From Diphasiastrum complanatum (lineage: Eukaryota; Streptophyta; Lycopodiopsida; Lycopodiales; Lycopodiaceae), in assembly GCA_029204225.1 (NCBI GenBank), contig CM055095.1, positions 71,091,957 through 71,153,956 on the forward strand: a stretch of DNA of 62,000 nucleotides, in the 5' to 3' direction. The translations under genes were made by a program, and so were the position numbers. Positions 59,942-62,000 of the stretch are shown one piece after another. A model generated the notes under the pieces. It searched no databases. It was not told where the DNA came from and was given only the letters and a program-made list of their open reading frames with translations. Every line of letters begins with the position of its first letter. The first letter of the stretch is position 1.

Positions 59942-60051
59942 ATTTATTTACTTGTTTATGATTTCAGATTTTGCTTGCCAAAAGAATGGAGGACGTGTTG
60001 CATGAAGCATTTGAGGGTGGATGTCCATGGAGGCTTCAAGCAAGGCTTTAG
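3359..60051 (+). CDS. LON2: Peroxisomal Lon protease LON2, complete, 17 coding exons
   Basis: ATP-dependent AAA+ Ser-Lys protease of the peroxisomal matrix; in plants LON2 supports matrix protein import and turnover. Exons: 3359-3465, 6140-6264, 6654-6765, 10232-10401, 26179-26270, 30036-30215, 30373-30456, 33532-33659, 41608-41809, 42113-42319, 42504-42634, 45360-45573, 53858-54163, 54376-54570, 55471-55716, 56557-56658, 59968-60051. They sum to 2685 nt (894 aa), close to Arabidopsis LON2 (888 aa). All introns are GT-AG and phases match throughout. Domain order: Lon N-terminal substrate domain (about 8-250), helical linker, AAA+ (about 396-600) with GPPGVGKT 414-421, VMLLDEID 477-484, sensor 1 Asn531 and sensor 2 Arg601, then protease domain with Ser790 (DGPSAG) and Lys833. 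The C-terminus ARL is a PTS1. An in-frame stop at 3329-3331 supports the ATG at 3359. Introns total about 54 kb. Confidence 0.95.
3466..6139 (+). other. LON2 intron 1, no element recognised
   Basis: 2674-bp intron. No transposon domain is recognisable; several short open frames look random. Near the 3' end, 5963-5992 has a C-rich tract leading into TTGCAG, a candidate cryptic acceptor 148 nt before exon 2. A small CCATTCC/GGAATGG hairpin lies at about 6004-6020. Confidence 0.6.
6140..6264 (+). CDS. LON2: LON2 exon 2 (aa 36-78)
   Basis: Acceptor TTGCAG, donor CAAG/GTAGAA. Encodes the conserved block [20 protein letters not shown] of the N-terminal domain, then a Ser-rich variable loop ([11 protein letters not shown]). 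Confidence 0.93.
6265..6653 (+). other. LON2 intron 2
   Basis: 389-bp intron; nothing recognised inside. Confidence 0.7.
6654..6765 (+). CDS. LON2: LON2 exon 3 (aa 78-115)
   Basis: Encodes a weakly conserved hydrophilic linker ([15 protein letters not shown]...) ending in IIQWHPR, which matches the QWHTR-type junction of plant LON2. The first base could be off by one, but the phase fits exons 2 and 4. Confidence 0.9.
6766..10231 (+). other. LON2 intron 3 with decayed gypsy remnant
   Basis: 3466-bp intron. The first part (about 7030-8300) holds an antisense Ty3/gypsy remnant listed separately. In 8300-10231 I recognise nothing beyond short AT-rich open frames. Confidence 0.65.
7030..8300 (-). 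mobile_element. Highly decayed Ty3/gypsy remnant (integrase and chromodomain end)
   Basis: On the minus strand, 7250-7385 keeps the pattern of a chromodomain-like tail (Trp-Asp-Gly-x-Pro-like, then a block resembling 12840-12990). About 7990-8200 aligns by eye with the integrase stretch at 21780-22050 (same order of motifs, many changes). Same family as the gypsy pieces in introns 4 and 8, but much older. Boundaries are approximate and no LTR was identified. Confidence 0.5.
10232..10401 (+). CDS. LON2: LON2 exon 4 (aa 115-172)
   Basis: Encodes [20 protein letters not shown] followed by VVLEGWCRF and a GPYNIARV block, strongly conserved in the LON2 N-terminal domain. Acceptor ATTCAG, donor GCTG/GTAGAT; phase fits exon 5. 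Confidence 0.94.
10778..10836. repeat. (GA)29 microsatellite
   Basis: 59 bp of uninterrupted GA repeat inside intron 4. Confidence 0.97.
11230..11840 (-). mobile_element. LINE 3'-end remnant (RT-associated zinc-knuckle region)
   Basis: A 164-codon minus-strand open frame (11233-11727) contains [21 protein letters not shown], the C-x-x-x..E.E.H..F.C layout found at the C-terminal end of many plant LINE polyproteins (zf-RVT-like). The first cysteine pair is degraded. No RT domain adjoins it. A short (CT)n at about 11898-11919 follows. Confidence 0.5.
12327..12779 (-). mobile_element. Gypsy 3' LTR (family A), minus orientation
   Basis: Element-sense sequence starts TGTTGGGGAGAGTTATGGAC (plus-strand end at 12779). 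The segment is clearly related along its length to 40284-40708 (shared AAGACTTAACCCTAGAAAGC-like, GGAGACTAAAGAGA-like and CTTGCTTATGCATAA blocks), which adjoins a primer site there. It is therefore an LTR. The left edge at about 12327 is approximate. Confidence 0.7.
12780..13187 (-). pseudogene. Gypsy integrase tail/chromodomain remnant
   Basis: Minus strand at about 12900-12995 encodes QFLV[16 protein letters not shown], the chromodomain signature of plant chromoviruses, with an internal stop. It lies between LTR A and the hAT insertion; the rest of the same element resumes at 21327. Inactive. Confidence 0.75.
13729..13748 (+). repeat. G20 homopolymer
   Basis: About 20 consecutive G within the hAT transposase exon. 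Length is error-prone in sequencing and changes the reading frame. Confidence 0.85.
14266..14623 (-). repeat. 3' LTR of the young chromovirus
   Basis: 358 bp. The 16-bp perfect palindrome GTTACGAGCTCGTAAC lies at 14607-14622, one base from the LTR end. A 9-bp stem CGGCCACGT/ACGTGGCCG (14393-14401, 14409-14417) contains the G-box-like GCCACGTGGC. Confidence 0.95.
14635..15309 (-). pseudogene. Chromovirus integrase C-terminal part with chromodomain
   Basis: 224-codon frame. It starts within the integrase region ([10 protein letters not shown] block), continues through the GPF/Y-type module ([10 protein letters not shown]) and the [10 protein letters not shown] motif, and ends with a chromodomain-like tail ([18 protein letters not shown]). 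It is out of frame with the upstream integrase frame, with which it overlaps at 15212-15309; the break lies near 15290. Confidence 0.9.
15212..16033 (-). pseudogene. Chromovirus integrase core
   Basis: 273 codons with the HHCC zinc-binding domain (H...GHPG...C-x-x-C) and the D,D-35-E core: [18 protein letters not shown] and GQTERVNQ. It is separated by one frameshift from the gag-PR-RT-RNaseH frame and by another from the chromodomain frame. Catalytic residues are intact within the fragment. Confidence 0.92.
16015..19422 (-). pseudogene. Chromovirus Gag-protease-RT-RNase H polyprotein
   Basis: 1135-codon frame from ATG at 19422. Gag domain, then zinc knuckle [14 protein letters not shown] (about aa 345-358), protease motif [11 protein letters not shown] (about aa 434-445, D-D-G where D-S/T-G is usual), RT with [23 protein letters not shown] and catalytic FLDD (about aa 787), RNase H ([21 protein letters not shown]). 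The last ~85 codons are out-of-frame sequence: a single-base break near 16230 shifts the frame before integrase. Gag and Pol share one frame. The D-D-G may be a family variant rather than damage. Confidence 0.93.
19423..20133 (-). other. Chromovirus 5' leader and primer-binding site
   Basis: About 710 bp between the 5' LTR and Gag ATG, in minus sense. It begins with the initiator-Met tRNA primer site and contains repeated AGCGCTG-like motifs (three on the plus strand, at about 19755, 19845 and 19938). No extra gene was seen. Confidence 0.85.
20134..20491 (-). repeat. 5' LTR of the young chromovirus
   Basis: 358 bp, near-identical to 14266-14623. Same terminal palindrome (20475-20490) and G-box hairpin (20261-20285). 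As the 5' LTR it would hold the element promoter, firing antisense to LON2. Confidence 0.95.
20840..21326 (+). other. hAT 3' non-coding region and right terminus
   Basis: AT-rich sequence after the transposase stop, ending with GGAACG-type subterminal motifs (about 21303-21325). No coding potential recognised. Confidence 0.55.
21327..22705 (-). pseudogene. Gypsy remnant: RNase H end and integrase
   Basis: Minus strand, going downwards: RNase H tail ([17 protein letters not shown] at about 22560-22500), zinc-binding region, integrase core with [25 protein letters not shown] and SDGQSEILN, then a frameshifted C-terminal part reaching 21327. Several frameshifts. It continues the element whose 3' end is at 12327-13187. 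At about 22705 it abuts LINE sequence, so RT, gag and the 5' LTR are missing. Confidence 0.88.
22705..24190 (-). mobile_element. LINE (non-LTR) fragment: ORF1-like, endonuclease, RT pieces
   Basis: Minus strand, going downwards: ORF1-like RNA-binding segment (24148-23705; [20 protein letters not shown]), APE-type endonuclease segment (about 23623-23261), an RT piece with the catalytic YADD at about 23140 and [17 protein letters not shown], and a C-terminal segment ([17 protein letters not shown]). Large internal deletions: most of the endonuclease and RT palm N-terminal part are missing. It abuts the gypsy remnant at about 22705. Inactive. Confidence 0.85.
24193..24420 (+). pseudogene. LINE ORF1-like scrap, opposite orientation
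   Basis: Plus strand encodes [17 protein letters not shown] in one frame, then [17 protein letters not shown] in another. This matches the tail of the ORF1-like segment on the other strand at about 23870-23720. It is a separate, frameshifted copy that sits head-to-head with the LINE fragment to its left. Confidence 0.65.
24511..24545. repeat. (CT)n microsatellite
   Basis: 35 bp of CT repeat, with a short C-run nearby at about 24588-24596. Confidence 0.95.
25059..25460 (+). pseudogene. Possible retroelement gag-like fragment
   Basis: A 122-codon open frame ends with [20 protein letters not shown], which resembles a gag zinc knuckle (C-x2-C-x4-H) with the last Cys replaced. No adjoining pol domain. 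Weak evidence; it could be chance. Confidence 0.3.
26179..26270 (+). CDS. LON2: LON2 exon 5 (aa 172-202)
   Basis: Encodes [19 protein letters not shown] and [11 protein letters not shown], the start of the helical region. Acceptor TTGCAG, donor CAG/GTAACT. Phase fits exon 4 across the 15.8-kb intron. Confidence 0.93.
27700..28720 (-). mobile_element. Ty1/copia 3'-end remnant
   Basis: On the minus strand, about 28640-28390 keeps the copia RNase H C-terminal pattern (ADIFTKPL-type stretch, here [11 protein letters not shown] across frames), then a purine tract GAGGAGGAG at about 28378. The AT-rich sequence to its left (about 27700-28370) is probably the LTR; its outer edge was not found. Frameshifted and incomplete. 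Confidence 0.5.
28960..29790 (+). mobile_element. LINE RT remnant
   Basis: Plus strand begins with [13 protein letters not shown] (about 28990-29028), matching the RT motif of the LINE in intron 4. It ends with [19 protein letters not shown] (about 29670-29735), the LINE C-terminal zinc-knuckle layout. Stops and frameshifts in between. Confidence 0.65.
30036..30215 (+). CDS. LON2: LON2 exon 6 (aa 203-262)
   Basis: Encodes [20 protein letters not shown] then [20 protein letters not shown], the conserved end of the Lon N-terminal domain. Exactly 60 codons, phase 0 at both ends. Confidence 0.95.
30373..30456 (+). CDS. LON2: LON2 exon 7 (aa 263-290)
   Basis: Encodes [20 protein letters not shown] and KEYLLRQQ, the helical linker hallmark of Lon proteases. 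Flanked by short intron 6 (157 bp). Acceptor TTTTAAG is less typical but keeps the frame. Confidence 0.95.
30457..33531 (+). other. LON2 intron 7, no element identified
   Basis: 3075 bp. A GC-richer stretch at about 31380-31640 includes a 9-bp perfect stem (GGCTCCCGG 31419-31427 with CCGGGAGCC 31437-31445). This may be part of an unrecognised repeat. No protein domain found. Confidence 0.55.
33532..33659 (+). CDS. LON2: LON2 exon 8 (aa 291-333)
   Basis: Encodes [20 protein letters not shown] and [14 protein letters not shown]; the MKAIKEELG stretch is a Lon family hallmark. It ends in a split Arg codon completed by exon 9. Confidence 0.95.
34430..34975 (-). pseudogene. Gypsy integrase and RNase H fragment
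   Basis: Minus strand carries an RNase H piece ([14 protein letters not shown], with an in-frame stop after it) and an integrase piece ([20 protein letters not shown]) closely matching the family in intron 4. Its left edge is truncated inside the integrase core. Confidence 0.85.
34990..37748 (+). mobile_element. Truncated Ty1/copia retrotransposon, sense orientation
   Basis: Carries gag, protease, integrase and only the first residues of RT, then joins gypsy sequence abruptly at about 37748. RT palm, RNase H and both clear LTRs are missing. It sits inside the RNase H coding region of the surrounding antisense gypsy, so it inserted there and was later truncated, or the junction formed by deletion. 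Confidence 0.8.
35192..37393 (+). pseudogene. Copia Gag-protease-integrase polyprotein, truncated
   Basis: 733 codons. UBN2-type gag ([13 protein letters not shown]), zinc knuckle [14 protein letters not shown] (about aa 246-259), protease motif [11 protein letters not shown] in which residue 307 is Asn where the catalytic Asp of the D-S-G triad is expected. GAG-pre-integrase [11 protein letters not shown] follows, then an integrase core with [12 protein letters not shown] and GVAEIKNRT. Stop TAG at 37391-37393. Coding resemblance continues to about 37748 in shifted frames, up to the WELVEPPNN-type RT start. An upstream ATG at 35159 is likely the original start, with a frameshift near 35190. 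Confidence 0.9.
37749..40282 (-). pseudogene. Gypsy RT, protease/gag region and leader (antisense)
   Basis: Going downwards on the minus strand: primer site TGGTCTCAGAGCG (40278-40266, iMet-like), leader with random open frames (about 39600-40260), gag (about 39570-38900; [14 protein letters not shown]), a poorly preserved protease region, RT (38630-38012; [51 protein letters not shown]) and the RT-RNaseH connection. Many frameshifts. Same family as the pieces in introns 3 and 4. Confidence 0.85.
40284..40708 (-). repeat. Gypsy 5' LTR (family A), minus orientation
   Basis: It directly follows the primer site on the plus strand and is clearly similar to 12327-12779. The outer end appears truncated at about 40708, since the TGTTGGGGAGAG start seen in the other copy is missing. 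Confidence 0.75.
40715..41110 (-). pseudogene. LINE ORF1-like remnant
   Basis: Minus strand encodes [39 protein letters not shown] and [11 protein letters not shown]. These match the ORF1-like order of the intron 4 LINE (IRVCGIPDT..., [16 protein letters not shown]). The downstream remainder is frameshifted. Confidence 0.65.
41608..41809 (+). CDS. LON2: LON2 exon 9 (aa 333-400)
   Basis: Encodes [27 protein letters not shown] and [19 protein letters not shown], the linker into the AAA+ module. LADLPW and [12 protein letters not shown] are Lon family hallmarks. Confidence 0.96.
41810..42112 (+). other. LON2 intron 9
   Basis: 303-bp intron; nothing recognised. Confidence 0.8.
42113..42319 (+). 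CDS. LON2: LON2 exon 10 (aa 401-469), Walker A
   Basis: Encodes [20 protein letters not shown] (Walker A GPPGVGKT, aa 414-421), [20 protein letters not shown] (pore-loop region) and [11 protein letters not shown]. Nucleotide-binding core of the AAA+ unfoldase. Confidence 0.97.
42504..42634 (+). CDS. LON2: LON2 exon 11 (aa 470-513), Walker B
   Basis: Encodes [20 protein letters not shown] (Walker B, aa 477-484) and [19 protein letters not shown]. It ends in a split His codon at GATCA/GTATCC; the donor is U12-like. Confidence 0.95.
42635..45359 (+). other. LON2 intron 11, U12-type signals
   Basis: 2725 bp. Donor GTATCCCGC shares the GTATCC core of minor-spliceosome introns. TGCCTTAAC at 45339-45347 matches the U12 branch consensus TTCCTTAAC at 8 of 9 positions, with the branch A about 13 nt before the exon. 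Contents otherwise unassigned, apart from a tandem duplication at 44418-44718. Confidence 0.8.
44418..44718. repeat. Tandem duplication, period 150 bp
   Basis: Two copies share blocks such as CTAGCTTTGTCATGGTTACC, CTTGAATGTCCTCCAAT and TTGCAGGAGCTCCTGCAC, with about ten differences. Non-coding. Confidence 0.9.
45360..45573 (+). CDS. LON2: LON2 exon 12 (aa 513-584), sensor 1
   Basis: Encodes [20 protein letters not shown] (sensor 1 Asn531), [16 protein letters not shown] and [14 protein letters not shown]. Completes the ATPase core and begins the alpha lid. Confidence 0.96.
45583..45669. repeat. (TC)31 followed by (AC)n microsatellite
   Basis: 62 bp of TC repeat and about 23 bp of AC repeat, starting 9 nt after the intron 12 donor site. 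Confidence 0.97.
47501..48539 (-). pseudogene. Copia zinc knuckle, protease and integrase N-terminal part
   Basis: Minus strand encodes a knuckle ([15 protein letters not shown], about 48490-48440), an acidic Tyr/Asp-rich linker, protease motif [11 protein letters not shown] with the catalytic Asp kept, a GAG-pre-integrase [10 protein letters not shown], and integrase start [12 protein letters not shown] to [13 protein letters not shown]. Two or more frameshifts. Ends before the second catalytic Asp. Confidence 0.88.
48540..48994 (+). repeat. 5' LTR of the non-autonomous element
   Basis: 455 bp, begins TGTTAGAAGTAATAAATAAT, ends GATTTCCTACA. It has a TATTTATATG promoter-like box at about 48821-48830 and a GGGCGCC motif at 48895. 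Confidence 0.94.
49031..49349 (+). repeat. Dispersed GGCGCC motif array in leader
   Basis: GGCGCC cores recur at about 49032, 49143, 49177, 49226 and 49343, three of them within a GCAGGA-GGCGCC context. One is part of the 16-bp perfect palindrome TTTTGGGCGCCCAAAA (49172-49187). This stands out in AT-rich DNA. Confidence 0.85.
49834..50478 (+). CDS. Gag-like ORF of the non-autonomous element (214 codons)
   Basis: The N-terminal part ([16 protein letters not shown], then [19 protein letters not shown]) resembles copia UBN2 gag (NYxxWxxxM, AKExWDTLxxxY). The remainder is unrecognised and ends in a hydrophobic stretch ([14 protein letters not shown]). Degenerate gag is likely; whether it is translated is unknown. 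Confidence 0.5.
   Translation: MARDLGAIRTCSGEDMLDDTNYSSWSCKLRFCIDVMIKILLVTRSILYHLRFCKTSKSAWETLLKMYRIKDSSSCFLLSSSSSLKVEGQSHAKFDHYLSTSTSLHRNVGMVKHSSSLEPFVANDGCISEELYEQASQDNVLEKAEIKHSLKPFCTNGGGEKIMSISTLVQSGVLLDYLGVQSGKLLVFFLKMVDTRFSHSLLIIFSLCYIVSIL
50527..51003 (+). CDS. Unrecognised ORF of the non-autonomous element (158 codons)
   Basis: No family recognised. It has a hydrophilic N-terminal two-thirds and a C-terminal hydrophobic segment ([20 protein letters not shown]) that could span a membrane. It lies between the gag-like ORF and the 3' LTR. It could be decayed polyprotein, captured sequence or chance. Confidence 0.3.
   Translation: MEHFGQQSVGDFVAVGQPTTTSCWLSESLRDSKASFYLGGNTHASPKSVPYADFHVLMLTSYDDGVVLPSVGEQIIDSKIREDVMVKEYHTLLYVSCGKKTYGIMWEPLMNCKSIFRLVAGFLVTYFGWSMLVFTFFYISSTSGMIGAEILATSTTSS
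51160..51614 (+). repeat. 3' LTR of the non-autonomous element
   Basis: 455 bp, about 98% like 48540-48994 by eye, ending CCTACA followed by GATTC. Confidence 0.94.
51615..52329 (-). pseudogene. Copia gag (UBN2 type), antisense
   Basis: ATG at 52329 (minus), with [13 protein letters not shown], then an in-frame stop at 52179-52177. Continues [36 protein letters not shown] and an Arg/Gly-rich tail. Interrupted at 51614 by the nested LTR element; the knuckle follows beyond it at about 48490. Confidence 0.88.
52402..52641. repeat. Three-copy 80-bp tandem repeat in copia leader
   Basis: Units start at 52402, 52482 and 52562 with ATATCGGA-TGGAGCGCGG and end with GCGCTTGGATCCGATAT-TGG. Exact 80-bp spacing. 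Each unit is bounded by CCGATAT/ATATCGG half-palindromes. Lies between primer site and gag start in the minus-strand copia. Confidence 0.95.
53186..53433 (-). repeat. 5' LTR of the antisense copia
   Basis: 248 bp with TG...CA ends, adjacent to the iMet primer site. Its partner LTR is lost. Confidence 0.8.
53858..54163 (+). CDS. LON2: LON2 exon 13 (aa 585-686), sensor 2
   Basis: Encodes the lid helix [19 protein letters not shown] with sensor 2 Arg601, [16 protein letters not shown], a variable acidic/Pro-rich loop, and [15 protein letters not shown] at the entry to the protease domain. The largest coding exon (306 nt). Confidence 0.96.
54376..54570 (+). CDS. LON2: LON2 exon 14 (aa 687-751)
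   Basis: Encodes [31 protein letters not shown] and [19 protein letters not shown], the first half of the Lon protease domain. Phase 0 on both sides. Confidence 0.97.
54571..55470 (+). other. LON2 intron 14
   Basis: 900 bp; no repeat or gene recognised. Confidence 0.7.
55471..55716 (+). CDS. LON2: LON2 exon 15 (aa 752-833), catalytic Ser and Lys
   Basis: Encodes [20 protein letters not shown] with nucleophile Ser790, [20 protein letters not shown], and GGIKDK whose second Lys (833) is the catalytic base by spacing to E. coli Lon (Ser679/Lys722, 43 residues apart; here also 43). The exon begins GTAAGG immediately after the acceptor AG. Length is 246 nt, phase 0. Confidence 0.97.
55717..56556 (+). 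other. LON2 intron 15
   Basis: 840 bp with an imperfect (CA)n tract at about 55778-55870 (interrupted by TG and GTGC). Otherwise nothing recognised. Confidence 0.8.
56557..56658 (+). CDS. LON2: LON2 exon 16 (aa 834-867)
   Basis: Encodes [20 protein letters not shown] and [14 protein letters not shown]. The AAHR-GIK-VILP-RN pattern is conserved in the Lon protease domain. Confidence 0.96.
57600..57800 (-). pseudogene. Gypsy integrase C-terminal scrap
   Basis: Minus strand reads [20 protein letters not shown] then FHINLLK, the conserved chromovirus stretch (TYxLELPxxWKxHxVFHxSLLK). No flanking LTR identified. Confidence 0.6.
57803..57919. repeat. Perfect 57-bp tandem duplication
   Basis: Units 57803-57859 and 57860-57916 are identical, both starting ACCAAGCTTTGGCACTAACC, with ACC following. 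It encodes a repeated 19-residue peptide in one frame by chance of length. Confidence 0.95.
58270..58580 (+). pseudogene. Possible gypsy RT scrap
   Basis: Plus strand has [18 protein letters not shown], resembling the RT motif [18 protein letters not shown], followed in other frames by VYFNGH- and HFVHL-like stretches. Weak and frameshifted; opposite orientation to the neighbouring scrap. Confidence 0.45.
59858..59934. repeat. (TG)n(AG)n compound microsatellite
   Basis: About 30 bp TG repeat then 48 bp AG repeat, ending about 33 nt before the LON2 exon 17 acceptor boundary. Confidence 0.97.
59968..60051 (+). CDS. LON2: LON2 exon 17 (aa 868-894), PTS1 terminus
   Basis: Encodes [20 protein letters not shown] then WRLQARL-stop (TAG 60049-60051). 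The C-terminal ARL fits the PTS1 pattern [SA][KR][LM]; Arabidopsis LON2 ends SKL. Confidence 0.95.
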   Translation: MLLAKRMEDVLHEAFEGGCPWRLQARL

Positions 60052-60089
60052 TACAAAGCTGCTATTTTTTTACACCGATTTTTTAGGGC

Positions 60090-60130
60090 CATTTAGTGTG
60101 TATATGTGTATTATACAATAATGTTCACAT
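60090..60130 (+). terminator. Putative LON2 3' processing signals
   Basis: TGTATATGTGTATTATACAATAATG at about 60098-60122 has UGUA-type far-upstream elements and AATAAT, about 60 nt after the stop codon. Plausible plant poly(A) signal region; inferred from composition only. Confidence 0.3.
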
Positions 60131-60862
60131 CAGATGTTTTTTGATGTTTAGTTACTTGATACATGTAGAGCACCTGTGGGGTTAATACTGCATCCCCCAA
60201 CTATTTGATACTCATATGTAAGAAGGTTATTTTGTTCTCTTTTTGTTATTAAGCTATTATGTTCTCATATCTTTTCAGTTCAAGATCCTGATTCTATATG
60301 AAGTATAGAAGAATATTCATCACATAGAATCAGCTTAGAAAATATAGTGTGAGACATAAGTTGGACCTTTCCATGTCGTACGATTTATTGCTTCTATAAG
60401 GTTAGTGGAGGAAACTTTTCACAACGATAGTCACTGTTAAAACATTTAACCACAATTGTGTGATCAGGGTGTACTTTCTAGTCACATTTTTCATAGACGT
60501 AACGCGACACTGATTGCGTTTTTAAGTGTGAAATAATGCTTTCTCCTATCTTGTGTGGATCTAAGAATGTTTACTTCTCCCCTAATACATCATACTTGGA
60601 GTCAATGGAAAGTCTTTTACTAAAATTTGTGAGCATTCGGTTGATTTCTTTCTCAATTGTCTTTCGTTGGGTTGAAAGAGTCATCTGGTACAACCCATTT
60701 TGGATCCGAAAAGATCTTGGATACAAAAACTAAACGATTGTGTAATTATATAGTTATGGATTATCTGGTTCATTGAAAGGGTTATACGGATGATGATGTG
60801 ACTCTTAGAAAATTTTTTCTAATCATTAATTTGAGGACAAAACTTGATTAAGGGAAGAAAAA
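60131..60862. other. Downstream DNA, no gene recognised
   Basis: AT-rich. A 65-codon open frame at 60536-60733 is not convincingly related to any family. The right end (60820-60862) looks like a gypsy 3' end running into a purine tract. Confidence 0.5.
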
Positions 60863-61384
60863 TGTCACGCCACGAAGCTCTAACCCTTGATTTATATCTC
60901 GTAAGAGGATTAGAGCACCTATCTAGACCCGCAAACTAGTTATGGTTATGAGGGGTTGGGGCCCTCGTGGCATTTAATCACAATTAGTGGTTAGAGGTCT
61001 AAAACTCATTATGGCGGATTTGCATGGTGCTAGCAGTGACTCACATGAGAGTGTGGCTTAGCCTAGTTAGGCTGATGAGGTGTCCTATTAAGGTATCATA
61101 GTTTACTCCCACGTGAGGAGGACCCTTGGAGGCTATAAGTATACTCACAGGCTTCCTCTTGGAGTTGATTGTGAGATGATAGCTACATGATGTTGGATTG
61201 ATAGCTCTCTCTCATATTGAGAAATTGCTAGTGGTCCATAGCTTGGGGGCTAGAACCAAATTGATCTCGGCTTTGGTTGGGTTGGATTTGTCATCCATTC
61301 TCTTGGTTTTTCTTGTATCAGCATCCTAGGCCTTGATTATTGGAGGAAGGTTTTATAATAACAATATGCATATTGCCCACAACA
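60863..61384 (+). mobile_element. Probable gypsy 3' LTR
   Basis: A purine tract (AAGGGAAGAAAAA) is followed by TGTCACGCCACGAAGC, a common plant gypsy LTR start. A plausible end is GCCCACAACA at about 61384. No second copy in the window, so the call rests on the motifs alone. Confidence 0.45.
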
Positions 61385-62000
61385 TTTCATTTGGCCTCCA
61401 TGCTCTTGCTCACTTGCTTCTCCATTCATCACACTTTCACAGAGCATTCAACTATATCTAGGTAGCAAGGTGTGCAATATCAATGAGCCTCTGAACCGGC
61501 TTGTAGTGCGCGCACTTTTTGAAAGAACATAGACCTTCGGATCTAATGCAACCATCACACTTTTTCAATGGTACTTCTCCTTCTCCTTTTTTTGAGATGT
61601 CGGATCACTACATTTTCACATTTTCAATACACAACATGATTGGCTAATGCTTGATCCTTTAAAAAAGCCAACGATTTTTCAATAGATTGAATGGAGCGTA
61701 TATTTGGAGTGCCATCTTTAATGGAAACCAAGCCAGCCAAATGGGCTTCTCCATCTGCACGCGTGAAAGTGGGATTAGTTGCTACGAATTCAAACTCAAA
61801 GAAAAAGTGATTCTGTTTGCCTACGAGATGCATCTACACCTTTTAGGCATGGCACGTATGGATTATGTCATGGCAGGAGCAAAGGGTTTGCAATGCACGA
61901 AATCATCATGTCTAGAAAACAACAAGCAAATACATGTTATTTATTTTTCTTCTCATTTTTCTTACAAAAAAACAAAAAAATATTTTATCATTTCGACTAT
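61385..62000. other. Right edge, no gene recognised
   Basis: A 69-codon minus-strand open frame (61624-61833) has reasonable composition (FVATNPTFTRADGEAHLAGL) but I do not recognise it. It could be part of a gene or element beyond the window. Confidence 0.4.

Larger units (their letters stand above)
56659..59967 (+). other. LON2 intron 16 with gypsy scraps and microsatellites
   Basis: 3309 bp. Gypsy scraps at 57600-57800 (minus) and 58270-58580 (plus), a perfect 57-bp tandem duplication, and (TG)n(AG)n ending about 33 nt before exon 17. 58600-59850 shows nothing recognisable. Confidence 0.75.

Noticed and set aside
60863-61384. Complete LTR element at the right edge
   Set aside because: Only one LTR-like segment is visible and no internal region with pol domains adjoins it; called a probable single LTR.
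61624-61833. 69-codon minus-strand open frame as a host gene exon
   Set aside because: No recognisable family and no matching splice-linked partner within the window.

Overview
The window is nuclear DNA of a land plant with a large, transposon-rich genome. The evidence is spliceosomal introns, plant-type Ty3/gypsy and Ty1/copia retrotransposons with initiator-Met tRNA primer sites, a hAT transposon, LINE fragments, and long (GA/CT)n microsatellites. I cannot name the species. The expanded introns would fit a fern, a gymnosperm or another large-genome plant, but that is inference.

One host gene spans almost the whole window on the + strand: the peroxisomal Lon protease LON2 (AAA+ ATPase plus Ser-Lys protease). 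I assembled 17 coding exons from 3359 to 60051. They total 2685 nt, stay in frame and encode 894 residues ending in the peroxisomal signal ARL. Exons are under 5% of the gene; the other ~54 kb is intron. Every catalytic element is present: Walker A, Walker B, sensor 1, sensor 2 Arg, Ser790 and Lys833. The gene therefore looks functional. Intron 11 has U12-type (minor spliceosome) signals.

Layout: 1-3110 is upstream DNA with tandem and inverted repeats, microsatellites and a CT-rich putative promoter/leader. 3112-3223 holds two short upstream ORFs. Introns 1 and 2 hold nothing recognisable. Intron 3 has a badly decayed antisense gypsy remnant. Intron 4 (15.8 kb) has a Russian-doll nest: an antisense gypsy remnant holds a hAT deletion derivative, which holds a young 6.2-kb chromovirus with near-identical LTRs and a perfect 5-bp target duplication; LINE pieces flank it. 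Intron 5 has copia and LINE remnants. Intron 8 has an antisense gypsy broken by a truncated sense copia, then a LINE ORF1 scrap. Intron 12 has a truncated antisense copia with an 80-bp tandem repeat in its leader, interrupted by a complete 3.1-kb non-autonomous LTR element. Intron 16 has gypsy scraps and microsatellites. Downstream of the gene is a probable gypsy LTR (about 60863-61384).

No bacterial-type system, CRISPR, tRNA or rRNA gene was seen. The interest lies in how an apparently intact peroxisomal protease gene carries such an intron load, in its minor-spliceosome intron, and in the layered insertion history.
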